A stretch of DNA of 12,717 bases from contig RBNI01005333.1 of the NCBI GenBank assembly GCA_003990745.1, positions 1 through 12,717 of the forward strand, given 5' to 3'. Under the pieces are notes generated by a model, which had not been told where the DNA came from, searched no databases, and saw only the letters and a list, made by a program, of their open reading frames with translations. Positions 6,442 to 12,717 of this stretch are shown in pieces. Both the position numbers and the translations under genes were made by a program. The DNA comes from Jimgerdemannia flammicorona (Eukaryota; Mucoromycota; Endogonomycetes; Endogonales; Endogonaceae). How positions within the stretch are numbered: position 1 is the stretch's first letter; each line of letters starts with the position of its first letter.

Positions 6442-7536
6442 TGACTGTACTTGAGGGATCTGGGTCTTGGGGTTGACTCGCATGAAATTGAGTACAACTT
6501 CTTGTTCAACTGGTTGACCTTGAGTGTCTTTGGACAGGACCAGGATCCTCTTTGGTTCAGCAGTTTTTCTGAAATATTTGGTGGCAATGTGACTGGGCTG
6601 ACAGCAAAAGAAGCAGACTCTAGCCTTCTTGAGGTACTTCTTTTCCTCAATTGTAAGCTTGCCTTTCTTGTTCTTGTTGATGGTGTCTAGGTTTATGGGG
6701 GCAGGTCCAACAGTTCTGACTTTGGGTTCCTCCCTTCTGTGGTTGTTGTTGTTGTTGAAAGGTGGTCTCTTCTGTTCAAAGCAGTGACCATAGGTGATAA
6801 CATCAAACCTATCAGTAATTTTCATTGCTGTATCTAGGTTCTTGGGTTCTTCTAGTTCAACACGAACTCAGGTTTGACCTTTCAGGCCTCGGATATACTT
6901 GTCGACCTTCTTGTCTTCAGTGACATGTGGTAATTCTAGCAGAATTGACAGGAATTGTGCATTGTATGCTTGCACAGACTTGAGTTGTTTGACATTTGCC
7001 AGATGGTCTCGTGCGGTCTTGGTGCTATTGACTGGTTTGAATTGGCCTTGAATAGTATCAGAGAATTCACCCCAGGTCTTGATTTAGCCAGAGAATCTGG
7101 TATTCTGGACATGATTTTGCCACCAGATTGCAGCATTCCCTCGAAGAAGTGTGGCAGTAAATTGGACTAGTGTTACTTCTTCCAAATTGGTCAGCTCTCC
7201 ATATTGCTCCAATTGGAAAAGCCAGACATTGGTAGACAGTCCTCCTCTTTGACCATCAAAGGTGTCGGGCTTCTGAGACTTGATAGTGACTGCTGTTGGA
7301 TATATTGATGTCAGTGGAGGTGTGGAGATATGAGCAGAGGTCTTGCTTTTCTTTCTTTCTATGCATTCTTGAAGTTGAGCAATCTGAGCTAGTGCATTCT
7401 GCAAAAGACTCTCGATGGCCCCATTTGACTGAGTAGGGTTTTGCTGTTTCTCTTCTTCTTGCTGATTGTACTGATTATATGAGGCATTACCTGGACTGTA
7501 GATACTATATAAAGGGTTCCACCCATTGTCCTCCAT
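6442..7536 (-). pseudogene. Gag region of element B (capsid and zinc knuckle)
   Basis: The product opens with a Gln/Asn-rich N-terminus, a short helical stretch near residues 43-60, then a capsid-like segment (T-F-D-G, A-A-I-W-W-Q, T-W-G-E-F, Y-I-R-G-L) resembling the retrotransposon gag family. An Asn-run linker precedes a zinc knuckle C-x2-C-x4-H-x4-Y (6618-6577 region) whose last cysteine has become tyrosine. Stops occur at 7086-7084 (TAA, from CAA) and 6870-6868 (TGA, from CGA). The protein would form the virus-like particle and bind the genomic RNA. Start at 7536 is chosen because it is the first ATG after the LTR. Confidence 0.8.
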
Positions 7537-7590
7537 AGTGTTGTGACTGATATCTTGAGAGGTGTCTTGATAAGGCTAGGTGTAACTTCA

Positions 7591-7602
7591 CTGCTGCTAC
7601 CA
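7591..7602 (-). other. Primer binding site of element B
   Basis: Two bases inside the 5' LTR end, the sense strand reads TGGTAGCAGCAG. The TGG start is complementary to the CCA end of a tRNA, and TGGTAGC fits an initiator methionine tRNA, as in many chromoviruses. The whole leader is only 68 bp (7537-7604). The tRNA identity is inferred from the first seven or eight bases. Confidence 0.6.
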
Positions 7603-7604
7603 AG

Positions 7605-7754
7605 TGTAATGGTTCTAGTTTCTAAATGAGAAAGCGACTAGTTCTGATGATCCTAAGTAGCTTGAAGAGATACTAAGGGTTCAAGTGTTCTTGAAGGATT
7701 TCTGAGAGAAAATATTCTGAGACTTTATTCATGAGAACAAAGGAGATATTTATA
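7605..7754 (-). repeat. R-U5 part of the 5' LTR of element B
   Basis: It starts TGTAATGG and matches 1965-2114 over 150 bp with 9 differences by eye, all transitions. It includes AATAAA (7729-7724) and the TATA box (7754-7747). Immediately beyond the TATA box the match to the other LTR stops, so U3 is missing or replaced. Confidence 0.8.
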
Positions 7755-8040
7755 ATAACTCTCACTTCTATCCCTCTCTTATCCTTTGGATAATTAGGGA
7801 AGTGGACTATTACTTAGGGACTTAGTATACAATGTGTACCAAGAAGCCTTCAGTTGAGGAAGTGCTTGCTTTAAGTAGTTGTAGCGGCAGTGCCTTATCT
7901 TTCAAAGGTCTTTCTTGTATGCCTTATCTTTTAAAGGTCTTTCTCTTGTACCCTATTTCAAGGGTCTTGTTCTTTACTGTGCACAGACTAAATTCACCTT
8001 AGAATTCAGGTTTAATGGGTTTACTTAAGTCTTTGTGATT
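7755..8040. other. U3-like or unrelated sequence between elements B and C
   Basis: This takes the place of B's 5' U3. It does not align with the 3' U3 apart from short words such as GTACCAAGAAG (about 7836). It contains a short tandem repeat (7891-7977) and no reading frame of note. An end of the type GACTAAATTCA near 7999 would give an LTR of about 395 bp, close to 404, but this is only suggestive. It may be a divergent U3 or host DNA joined by recombination. Confidence 0.4.
7891..7977. repeat. Tandem repeat of about 30 bp, two good and one weak copy
   Basis: TGCCTTATCTTTCAAAGGTC followed by TTTCTTGTA (7891-7919) is repeated with small changes at 7920-7950, and a third, degraded copy follows to about 7977. 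Tandem repeats in a U3 often act as transcription factor sites. That role is inferred from position only. Confidence 0.7.
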
Positions 8041-8140
8041 TGTATACTGGTCTCAGTTCTGGCAGAAGTTAGCTAGGCTTCTAGAGTTTAGTCAGAAACA
8101 CTAGAGTCACTTAGATGTCATTACTAAGACTCAGGGGAAT

Positions 8141-8156
8141 GTGTGTGTGTGGGGGG
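8141..8156. repeat. Simple repeat, GT run followed by G run
   Basis: Five GT units (8141-8150) are followed by six G residues (8151-8156) inside the U5 region of element C's LTR. Confidence 0.8.
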
Positions 8157-8192
8157 ACTTGATTCTTATATCAAGGACTGAACTAAAACTGC

Positions 8193-8198
8193 TTTATT
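8193..8198 (-). terminator. Polyadenylation signal AATAAA in the LTR of C
   Basis: The sense strand reads GAAATAAAGC, 20 bases downstream of the TATA box, matching the layout in the other LTRs. Confidence 0.6.
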
Positions 8199-8217
8199 TC
8201 GGATGGAAACTGGGGGG

Positions 8218-8225
8218 TATTTATA
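8218..8225 (-). promoter_or_regulatory. LTR TATA box of element C
   Basis: The sense strand reads TTGTATAAATACCCCCC. The word TTGTATAAATA is shared with the LTR of B, and TATAAATACCC is shared with the TATA box in front of the extra reading frame at 9461-9454. Confidence 0.7.
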
Positions 8226-8547
8226 CAAGTTGGTCCGCAATTTCTGACTAAGTATGAGTAACTAATTTGGTAACTACAATGAGGTTTGTGATCACAACCT
8301 TTGTCAGGTGGTTTTTGGTAAAGAATATCTTTGTGATCAGGACCTCAATTACTAGGCAATAATCAGTAGCTGTGGCAACTGTTGCTGCGGTACCGATTAT
8401 TGGGGATAAGCTGGATATCATTTTTTTGTGTCGTTTTGCATCATTCATTTGTTCATATGTCGTGCTTGATTGTATAATAACGTCATCACCAGGTCATGTG
8501 ATCATTTGTCATTCGTCATGTCCCATCTGTTTGCTCATTCTATTACA

Positions 8548-8561
8548 TCTTTCTCTCCTTA
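8548..8561 (-). other. Polypurine tract of element C with overlapping stop codon
   Basis: In sense it reads TAAGGAGAGAAAGA directly before the LTR. Its first three bases (8561-8559) are an in-frame TAA for the extended extra reading frame, with N-E-D-V-D-F in front of it. Confidence 0.8.
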
Positions 8562-8723
8562 GAAATCAACATCCTCGTTGATTGAGAAATTGAGAACCAG
8601 GGGAGAGAAAGGTGGGGAATCCTCCTCAGGGTTATTACCATCTTCTTCAGGGACAGGGGGGGTGGTGGTTGCAGATGGCTTGCTGTCCAGGATGGAGAAG
8701 TTAATGAGATCTGTAAATGGTTC
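8559..8723 (-). pseudogene. Probable original C-terminus of the extra reading frame
   Basis: After the TAA at 8726-8724 the same frame stays open for about 54 further codons to a TAA at 8561-8559. The extension is rich in Pro, Glu, Asp and Ser (for example P-V-P-E-E-D-G, P-E-E-D-S-P-P) and ends N-E-D-V-D-F. The inner stop could derive from CAA by one transition, the change seen repeatedly in this window. If so, the intact protein had about 276 residues. Confidence 0.5.
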
Positions 8724-9389
8724 TTACATTGGAATAGGTACTGGTGTAAGAGTTCTCCATCTGATGCAGTTGGGGCCATCCAAGTAGGGCTCTTGATCTT
8801 TATGCCTGGGAATATTCATTTGGATGGGCAGTCCTTTAAAGAGGCCAGAGAGACCTTGGAGCCATTGGTCAGAGTTGTCATTCAGGAGGGGGCTCCAGTA
8901 GGGTTTGCAGTCAGTAGACTTGAGGGTGATCCAGGAGTTGGCTTCTTGGGCTACCTTGATCTCTAGTTCATCGACCTCATGGAAAGAGAGGTTCTGGAAG
9001 TCCTTCAGTTGTATGTAGTTGAGGTTGGGGATCGTGAAGGGTGCATGGCACATAATTTGGTAGACCTTCTTAGCAAGTCTTTGCTCGTGCCTGTCTAGGT
9101 GAGTCCAGTCAGAGACTTGGTCCATGGGCAGGTCCTTTGCCCATTGGAGGAGTTGATGGCCAATCTCGTATTCGTGCCAGATCTCTAGGCAGCTGGTGGC
9201 AAGGTAGGCTCTTTCAATAACTTTACAGCAGTTGAGGACATAGTGTCCTAGGTCCTGGCTGAAGAGATTAAGGACCTCTGAGCGGCAGTTCCTTTCTTGG
9301 ATGGCAACCTGGATGTATCCAAAGAGGCAGTCAACCTGGCTTGAGAGGGGCTGGCTATGGCAGGCAGTTTGGCGGTGGGTGGCAGGCAT
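8724..9389 (-). CDS. Extra open reading frame downstream of pol in element C, unknown function
   Basis: The ATG at 9389-9387 is the first in the frame, lies about 65 bases after a TATA box in a C-rich leader and has a purine at -3 (AAGAATGCC). An earlier start at 9470 would need GTG. The product has 221 residues, no signal peptide or membrane segment, several Trp and Cys residues and mostly helical-looking stretches such as residues 68-110 (e.g. Y-E-I-G-H-Q-L-L-Q-W-A-K). I recognise no domain. It is uninterrupted although pol in the same element has five stops. It lies between chromodomain and polypurine tract, where some retrotransposons carry accessory genes. It could be a captured host gene, an accessory factor, or a separate insertion. 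Confidence 0.6.
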   Translation of the reverse strand: MPATHRQTACHSQPLSSQVDCLFGYIQVAIQERNCRSEVLNLFSQDLGHYVLNCCKVIERAYLATSCLEIWHEYEIGHQLLQWAKDLPMDQVSDWTHLDRHEQRLAKKVYQIMCHAPFTIPNLNYIQLKDFQNLSFHEVDELEIKVAQEANSWITLKSTDCKPYWSPLLNDNSDQWLQGLSGLFKGLPIQMNIPRHKDQEPYLDGPNCIRWRTLTPVPIPM

Positions 9390-9453
9390 TCTTGTCTTGT
9401 CTTTTCTTTGTGAGGAAAGGGGGATGAGAGTTGCAGGGTATTCTTGCCTTGGG

Positions 9454-9461
9454 TATTTATA
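9454..9461 (-). promoter_or_regulatory. TATA box in front of the extra reading frame
   Basis: The sense strand reads AAGTATAAATACCCAAGG. The ATG follows 65 bases downstream after a leader containing a C/T-rich stretch and CAAGACAAGA just before the start, a typical fungal arrangement. It suggests transcription independent of the LTR. Confidence 0.55.
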
Positions 9462-9469
9462 CTTATTCA

Positions 9470-9650
9470 CCCATCTGATGTGACCTTTCTTTGGTCATAC
9501 TTTCTGGCAAAATATATGACCTGTGCTATAAGCAGAGTATGTGCTGATCACATGAGAAAATTCCGATTTCAAAGATCTCGTCACTCATAGTTGTAGTTAT
9601 ACAGGGTTAATAGGTCTTGGTCCACTTTTTTTTTGTCTGGTTAGCGCATT
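9470..9650. other. Presumed upstream region of the extra reading frame
   Basis: No coding signal is seen. A run of nine T (9626-9634) lies next to the conserved spacer motif. In-frame stop TGA at 9497-9495 closes the extra frame upstream. Confidence 0.4.
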
Positions 9651-9720
9651 TGCGAGAACTGGCCATCCTTGTCTAGGGCGAGAGCTCCCATTGTCGTGGC
9701 TGGGGGTTCGAACCTCTCGG
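9651..9720. other. Conserved, probably folded 3' spacer motif, copy in element C
   Basis: The plus strand shows GGCCAT, hairpin CCTT-GTCT-AGGG (9667-9678), CGAGAG (9679-9684) and CTCTCG (9714-9719) that pairs with it. Inside lie CTCCC and GGGGG, which may also pair, and the palindrome GTTCGAAC (9706-9713). Upstream TGGTTAGCGC (9638-9647) resembles a tRNA D-arm. A full tRNA cloverleaf cannot be drawn, so this is called tRNA-like at most. Confidence 0.55.
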
Positions 9721-10034
9721 AAATAGACTTTTCTTATAATCCGAAGCAATTCCTAGTAACAATATCTGTCATGTGGATGGACTTAGACTGGTTTCAATGT
9801 TGTTGGCTTTCCTAAGTTCCATATGAAGCATCTATCATCATCCAGCAGAGATGACATAGATGGTGTGAAATGGAGTTGTTCAAATGCATTTTGCTGTGCT
9901 GTACTAGATTGTTCTTTTGCTCAGATATCTTCTTGTTAGTTATCCATAGTGTTCCTTTCTCCGCAATGTTTGGTATTATATGTTTCTAGATAAAAATATA
10001 TGGTATCCTTCTTGCTTGCTGTATGCTCCTATAC
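9721..10034. other. Spacer after the pol stop of element C
   Basis: This AT-rich stretch lies between the chromodomain stop and the conserved motif. I see no reading frame, repeat or RNA in it. Confidence 0.5.
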
Positions 10035-10037
10035 TTA

Positions 10038-10235
10038 GAGCTGTAGTTCCTTCCTTTGCTGGGGGGTGAGTGTTTCTATGTAGTCCTGGAGGGCTTCACG
10101 TGCATTCTTCAGGGCTTCTTCTTTTTCCCAGGTGGCATCATGGGTGGGGTAACCCTTCCACTTGATTAGGAAAAAACACTTGACTGTTTTGGGATATTTG
10201 CGGACCTTGTGGTCAAGTACTTCCTCAATTTTGAA
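10038..10235 (-). pseudogene. Chromodomain of element C
   Basis: F-K-I-E-E-V-L-D-H starts the fold, F-L-I-K-W-K-G-Y-P is the conserved core, and T-W-E followed by a helix ends it; about 15 charged residues trail to the stop. The sequence is undamaged. It follows the GPY module, the standard chromovirus order. It would bind methylated histone H3 or similar marks; residue-level specificity is not readable here. Confidence 0.88.
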
Positions 10236-11345
10236 TTCCTCATGATCATTGATCCTAATTGAGAGTGGTGGTGGAACTATATGCTCGGGGAATGAGTTTT
10301 CATGGTAGTCCACCAATTGGCTGATATAGAATACTGGGTGTACTCGGATATTGTGGGGAAGTTGCAACTTATAGTTGACTTCACTGATTTTTTCCACGAT
10401 CTTGTATGGTCCAATTCTTCTAGTATGGAGTTTCTTAGCTGGTTGTTGTGCCAGGGTGTCTGGGTAGAAGTGGTCTGTTCTAAGCATGACCATGTCACTA
10501 ATATTATAGGAGGCTTCTCTTCGCTTCAAGTTCACGTACTTGGTCTGGTAGTCTTGTGCTTCTATGAGAGCATCTCTTGTCATTTGCGTAAGGTCAGAAA
10601 TAGTCTTGGCCAGATCTTGGGCTGCTGGGACTACTGATTTCATGGTGGTACTCGGGATCCTTGGGTGTTGACCATGGTTCAGGAAAAATGGAGTCTTCTT
10701 TGTGGAGATTTGCTGACTGTTATTGTAGGCAAACTCGGCATGGGCTAGGTACTTGTCCCAATCATTTTGCTTGTAACAGCAGAAGATGCTAAGCATCTGT
10801 TTGAGAGTCCTGTTGATTTGCTCAGTTTGACTGTCAGTCTGAGGGTGATAGGCAGTAGAGAACTTCAGCTTGGTTCCATGGAGAGAGAAAAATGCCTTCC
10901 AGAAGTTGCTTGTGAACTTGGCATCTCGGTCAGATACAATAGTGCTAGGCATGCCATGTAGCCTGAATACTTGGTTGAGAAAGATCTCAGCAATCTCTGG
11001 TGCTGTAGCAGTGGTCTTGGTGGGTGCAAAATGGGCTTGTTTACTTAGGTGGTCCACGAATACCACTATGGCATCCCATCCTGCCTTGGTCTTGGGGAGT
11101 TGGACAATGAAGTCCATTGCAATCTGGTCCCAGTTGTGACTCGGGATAGGCAAGGGTTACAGGAGTCCTACTGGTTGCTTGTTACCACTTTTGAACCTTT
11201 GGCATATCTCGCATGAGGCCATGAAGTCTTTGATATCCTTGGTCATCTTTGGCCAATAGAACTCTCTTGAGAGGAGGTTGTAGGTTTTTTCAAAACCAAA
11301 GTGTCCTGCTGCAGGAGTATCATGGAGTTTCTGCATGATCTTGAG
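10236..11345 (-). pseudogene. Integrase of element C
   Basis: An H-x6-H-x29-C-x2-C zinc-binding motif (His 11324 and 11303, Cys 11213 and 11204) leads into a core with Asp in A-M-D-F-I (11114-11112), Asp in V-S-D-R-D (10931-10929) and Glu in Q-T-E-Q-I-N-R (10823-10821), giving the D,D-35-E spacing. The GPY module lies near 10412-10404, followed by H-P-V-F-Y-I-S-Q-L. TAA at 11159-11157 separates the zinc finger from the core. Apart from the stops at both ends of the zinc finger, the domain looks functional. Confidence 0.88.
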
Positions 11346-11599
11346 TCACAGAGTATCATTGTTGGGTACAACCACTCTGTCATGGTCCCTGTAGATAAGT
11401 CCATCATGGTAGGTGAATCTCTTGGCCATTTGCCTTATGAGTTCTGGGACCTCAGCCTCTGGGTCTTGGCAGAATTGAAGGAAATTCATCAGGGGGCTGT
11501 CTTGCTGGTAGCTATCCTTGATTATTTGGGTAAGGTCTCCAATTACTTCGACCATGAAGATAAGTTCATCTTTCATGTACCTGGAGAAACCATCAGCCA

Positions 11600-12020
11600 C
11601 ACAGTTGGTTTTGCCTGGGATATACTTGATTTCTATATCAAAGTTGGCAATGATTTCCATCCAGCGAGCTTGTCTGTGGGTCAGCATAGGCTATGTGTGA
11701 ATGTACCGCAGTGCATGGTGATCAGTATAGGCCACAAATGGCTGTCCTAGGAGGAAATGGCGCCATTCCTGGAGTACAGTGACAATAGCCAGGAGTTCCT
11801 TCTCATGGGTGGTATACTGGGTCTCAGCTGGCTTGAGCTTCTGGGAAAGGTAGGCTACTGGGCAGTCTTCTTGGCTGAGTACTGCTCCAATAGCAATATC
11901 AGAGGCATCTGTGGTCAGGGTGAATAGTCTGGTAGGGTCAGGTGCAATCAGTACTGAGGCCTCAGTAAGGAGTCTCTTGAGGTGATCCATAGCCAGGGTG
12001 CATTCGGGGGTCCATTCAGC
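11600..12020 (-). pseudogene. RNase H domain of element C
   Basis: Catalytic residues are visible as Asp in L-T-T-D-A-S-D (11909-11907), Glu in H-E-K-E-L-L (11798-11796) and Asp in Y-T-D-H-H (11723-11721). A TAG at 11693-11691 follows in Y-I-H-T-*-P, where Gln is usual. The domain removes the RNA template during cDNA synthesis. The comparison with B shows which residue B has lost. Confidence 0.87.
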
Positions 12021-12092
12021 TTTGATATTCACTCCTTTGCGGGTCAGGCTGGTCAGTGGGGCTGCAATAGCAGAGTATCCTTGGATAAACCT

Positions 12093-12717
12093 TCAGTAAT
12101 AACCAGCAATACCCAGAAAGTGCTGGAGTAGCTTGAGGGTAGTAGGGATAGGGATATTCTTGAGGGCTGATACCTTTCGGGGGTCCACATTGATATCTTC
12201 AGCAGAAATGATGTGTCCTAAGTACTCGATCTGGTCTTGATAGAATTTATACTTGCTCATCTTGGCATAGAGCTGGTGTTCTTGTAGGAGGGTCAGTACT
12301 TGTCTGAGATGGGTGTAATGTAACTCTACTGTCTCACTGTAGATTAGTATATCATCAATATACACAAGGATACAGATGTTGAGGAGTGGTCCAAAGATGT
12401 CATTCATCAGGTACTGGAATATTGCTGGTGTATTGGTCAATCCAAAAGGCATGACTCGGAACTGGTAGTGTCCAAACCATGTTCGGAAAGCTGTCTTTTC
12501 AATGTCCTTCTCATCAATGAGAATCTGGTGATAGCTATTTCACAAATCCAGTAGAGAAAAGGTCTTGGCCTTGAAGATTTGGTATAGCAACTCATCAATC
12601 CTGGGCAAGGCATACTGGTTCTTGATGGTGATCTTGTTGAGGGCTCTGTAGTCAATACACATTTGCAGAGAGCCATCCTTCTTCTTGACAAATAGAATGG
12701 GGGCTCCAAATGAGGAG
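12093..12717 (-). pseudogene. Reverse transcriptase of element C, N-terminus outside the window
   Basis: The visible part starts [15 protein letters not shown] and continues with [21 protein letters not shown] (first catalytic Asp, 12548-12546), P-F-G-L-T-N-T-P-A, Y-I-D-D (12362-12351) and F-L-G-I-A-G-Y-Y. Stops are TGA right after L-L-D-L (12542-12540) and TGA at 12095-12093. Motif order and spacing are standard for Ty3/Gypsy. Confidence 0.9.

Larger units (their letters stand above)
2697..7536 (-). pseudogene. Gag-pol polyprotein of element B, inactivated
   Basis: A single frame from ATG at 7536 to TAA at 2699-2697, about 1,600 codons, encodes gag and pol together with no gag/pol frameshift site visible. 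Premature stops lie at 7086, 6870, 6252, 6057, 6015, 5769, 5586, 5358, 4655, 4355, 4352, 3980, 3758, 3725, 3578, 3401, 3344, 3263, 3167, 3134 and 2813 (first base on the minus strand). Eight are TAA, two TAG and eleven TGA, nearly all one transition from Gln, Arg or Trp codons. A 4-bp duplication near 5184-5194 shifts the frame once, after which the reading stays consistent to the end. The frame starts 68 bp after the 5' LTR. Confidence 0.88.
1965..7754 (-). mobile_element. Element B: near-complete defective chromovirus (Ty3/Gypsy) with dUTPase
   Basis: In element-sense, from 7754 to 1965: R-U5 of a 5' LTR, a primer binding site, one long gag-pol frame (7536-2697), a 3' spacer, a polypurine tract and a complete 3' LTR. 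Domain order is gag, zinc knuckle, dUTPase, protease, RT, RNase H, integrase, chromodomain, the chromovirus branch of Ty3/Gypsy. It sits exactly at the broken end of element A, so it is nested. The right LTR lacks its U3 partner sequence, so the right boundary and target duplication cannot be defined. About 21 stops, a 4-bp insertion and active-site changes show it is dead. Confidence 0.88.
8041..8547 (-). repeat. 3' LTR of element C (about 507 bp)
   Basis: The right end is firm: ATTACA at 8542-8547 directly abuts the polypurine tract. The left end is taken as TGTATACTGG at 8041 because it gives TG...CA ends with a partial inverted repeat; TGTGATT at 8034 is an alternative. The promoter core (TATA box and AATAAA) matches the LTRs of A and B, but the rest hardly aligns. 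Confidence 0.65.
8041..12717 (-). mobile_element. Element C: 3' two thirds of a second chromovirus, cut by the window end
   Basis: In sense from the right edge: RT from its first conserved block, RNase H, integrase, chromodomain, a spacer with the conserved GTTCGAAC motif, an extra reading frame, polypurine tract and 3' LTR. The polyprotein is clearly a different family from B (for example T-D-H-H-A-L-R-Y against T-N-H-R-S-L-Q-Y), yet LTR promoter core, polypurine tract and spacer motif are shared. Pol keeps one frame with five premature stops and no frameshift, so C has decayed less than B. Gag, 5' LTR and any dUTPase lie outside the window. Confidence 0.85.
10035..12717 (-). pseudogene. Pol polyprotein of element C, partial and inactivated
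   Basis: A single minus-strand frame runs from the window edge to TAA at 10037-10035, about 890 codons, without any frameshift. Five premature stops interrupt it: TGA 12542-12540, TGA 12095-12093, TAG 11693-11691, TGA 11348-11346 and TAA 11159-11157. Each is one C-to-T change from Arg or Gln codons, supported by family context such as G-Y-Y-R-R-F and H-T-Q-P. All visible catalytic residues of RT, RNase H and integrase are kept, so this copy died recently compared with B. Gag and protease lie beyond the window. Confidence 0.88.

Noticed and set aside
7755..8008. Complete 5' LTR of B ending near 7999
   Set aside because: The length would fit, but the U3 does not align with the 3' LTR and the end lacks the expected ATTACA, so no boundary is claimed.
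8578..8787. Plus-strand frame of 69 codons opposite the extra gene
   Set aside because: It is Gly/Ser-rich because it is the complement of the Pro-rich tail, and it has no start context or promoter.
9638..9735. Possible true tRNA gene on the plus strand (TGGTTAGCGC and GGTTCGAACC, with GTCT and AGAC at the ends)
   Set aside because: No 7-bp acceptor stem or normal anticodon arm can be drawn, the length is about 95 bases, and the block recurs in the spacer of A and B. It is kept as a conserved element motif.
1..12717. CRISPR array, bacterial operon or phage module
   Set aside because: No regularly spaced repeats, ribosome binding site series or phage genes are seen. The content is eukaryotic retrotransposons.

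Overview
The window looks like transposon-rich intergenic DNA from a fungus, most likely a filamentous one. This is inferred from chromodomain-bearing Ty3/Gypsy elements and from stop codons that nearly all fit C-to-T or G-to-A transitions (CGA to TGA, CAA to TAA, CAG to TAG, TGG to TAG), as in repeat-induced point mutation plus CpG decay. I see no conserved host gene, rRNA or CRISPR array. All recognisable coding sequence lies on the minus strand, so element-sense reads right to left.

Left edge (1-971): pyrimidine-rich, unassigned DNA interrupted at 121-684 by a 564-bp foldback element. It has TAGTGCTCC / GGAGCACTA ends, a perfect 8-bp target duplication (CTCACTCC) and arms of about 250 bp, which fits a non-autonomous hAT-type MITE.

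Element A (972-1964): the 3' end of an old, AT-shifted Gypsy element (LTR, eroded polypurine tract, 3' spacer, end of the chromodomain). It is cut exactly where the 3' LTR of element B begins, so B appears nested in A.

Element B (1965-7754): a nearly complete but dead chromovirus. It has a 404-bp 3' LTR, polypurine tract, a 4.8-kb gag-pol reading frame, a primer binding site and the R-U5 part of a 5' LTR. The frame order is gag, zinc knuckle, dUTPase, protease, reverse transcriptase, RNase H, integrase, chromodomain. It carries about 21 premature stops and one 4-bp insertion. The dUTPase between zinc knuckle and protease, with all five family motifs recognisable, is the most unusual domain.

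Junction (7755-8040): the 5' LTR of B departs from its partner right after the TATA box and continues into unrelated sequence with a short tandem repeat.

Element C (8041-12717, cut by the window end): a second, better preserved chromovirus with LTR, polypurine tract and a pol frame with five stops. Between pol and the LTR lies about 1 kb absent from A and B. It holds an uninterrupted 221-codon reading frame of unknown function with its own TATA box. A short motif ending in a GTTCGAAC box and apparently able to fold lies between pol and the polypurine tract in all three elements.
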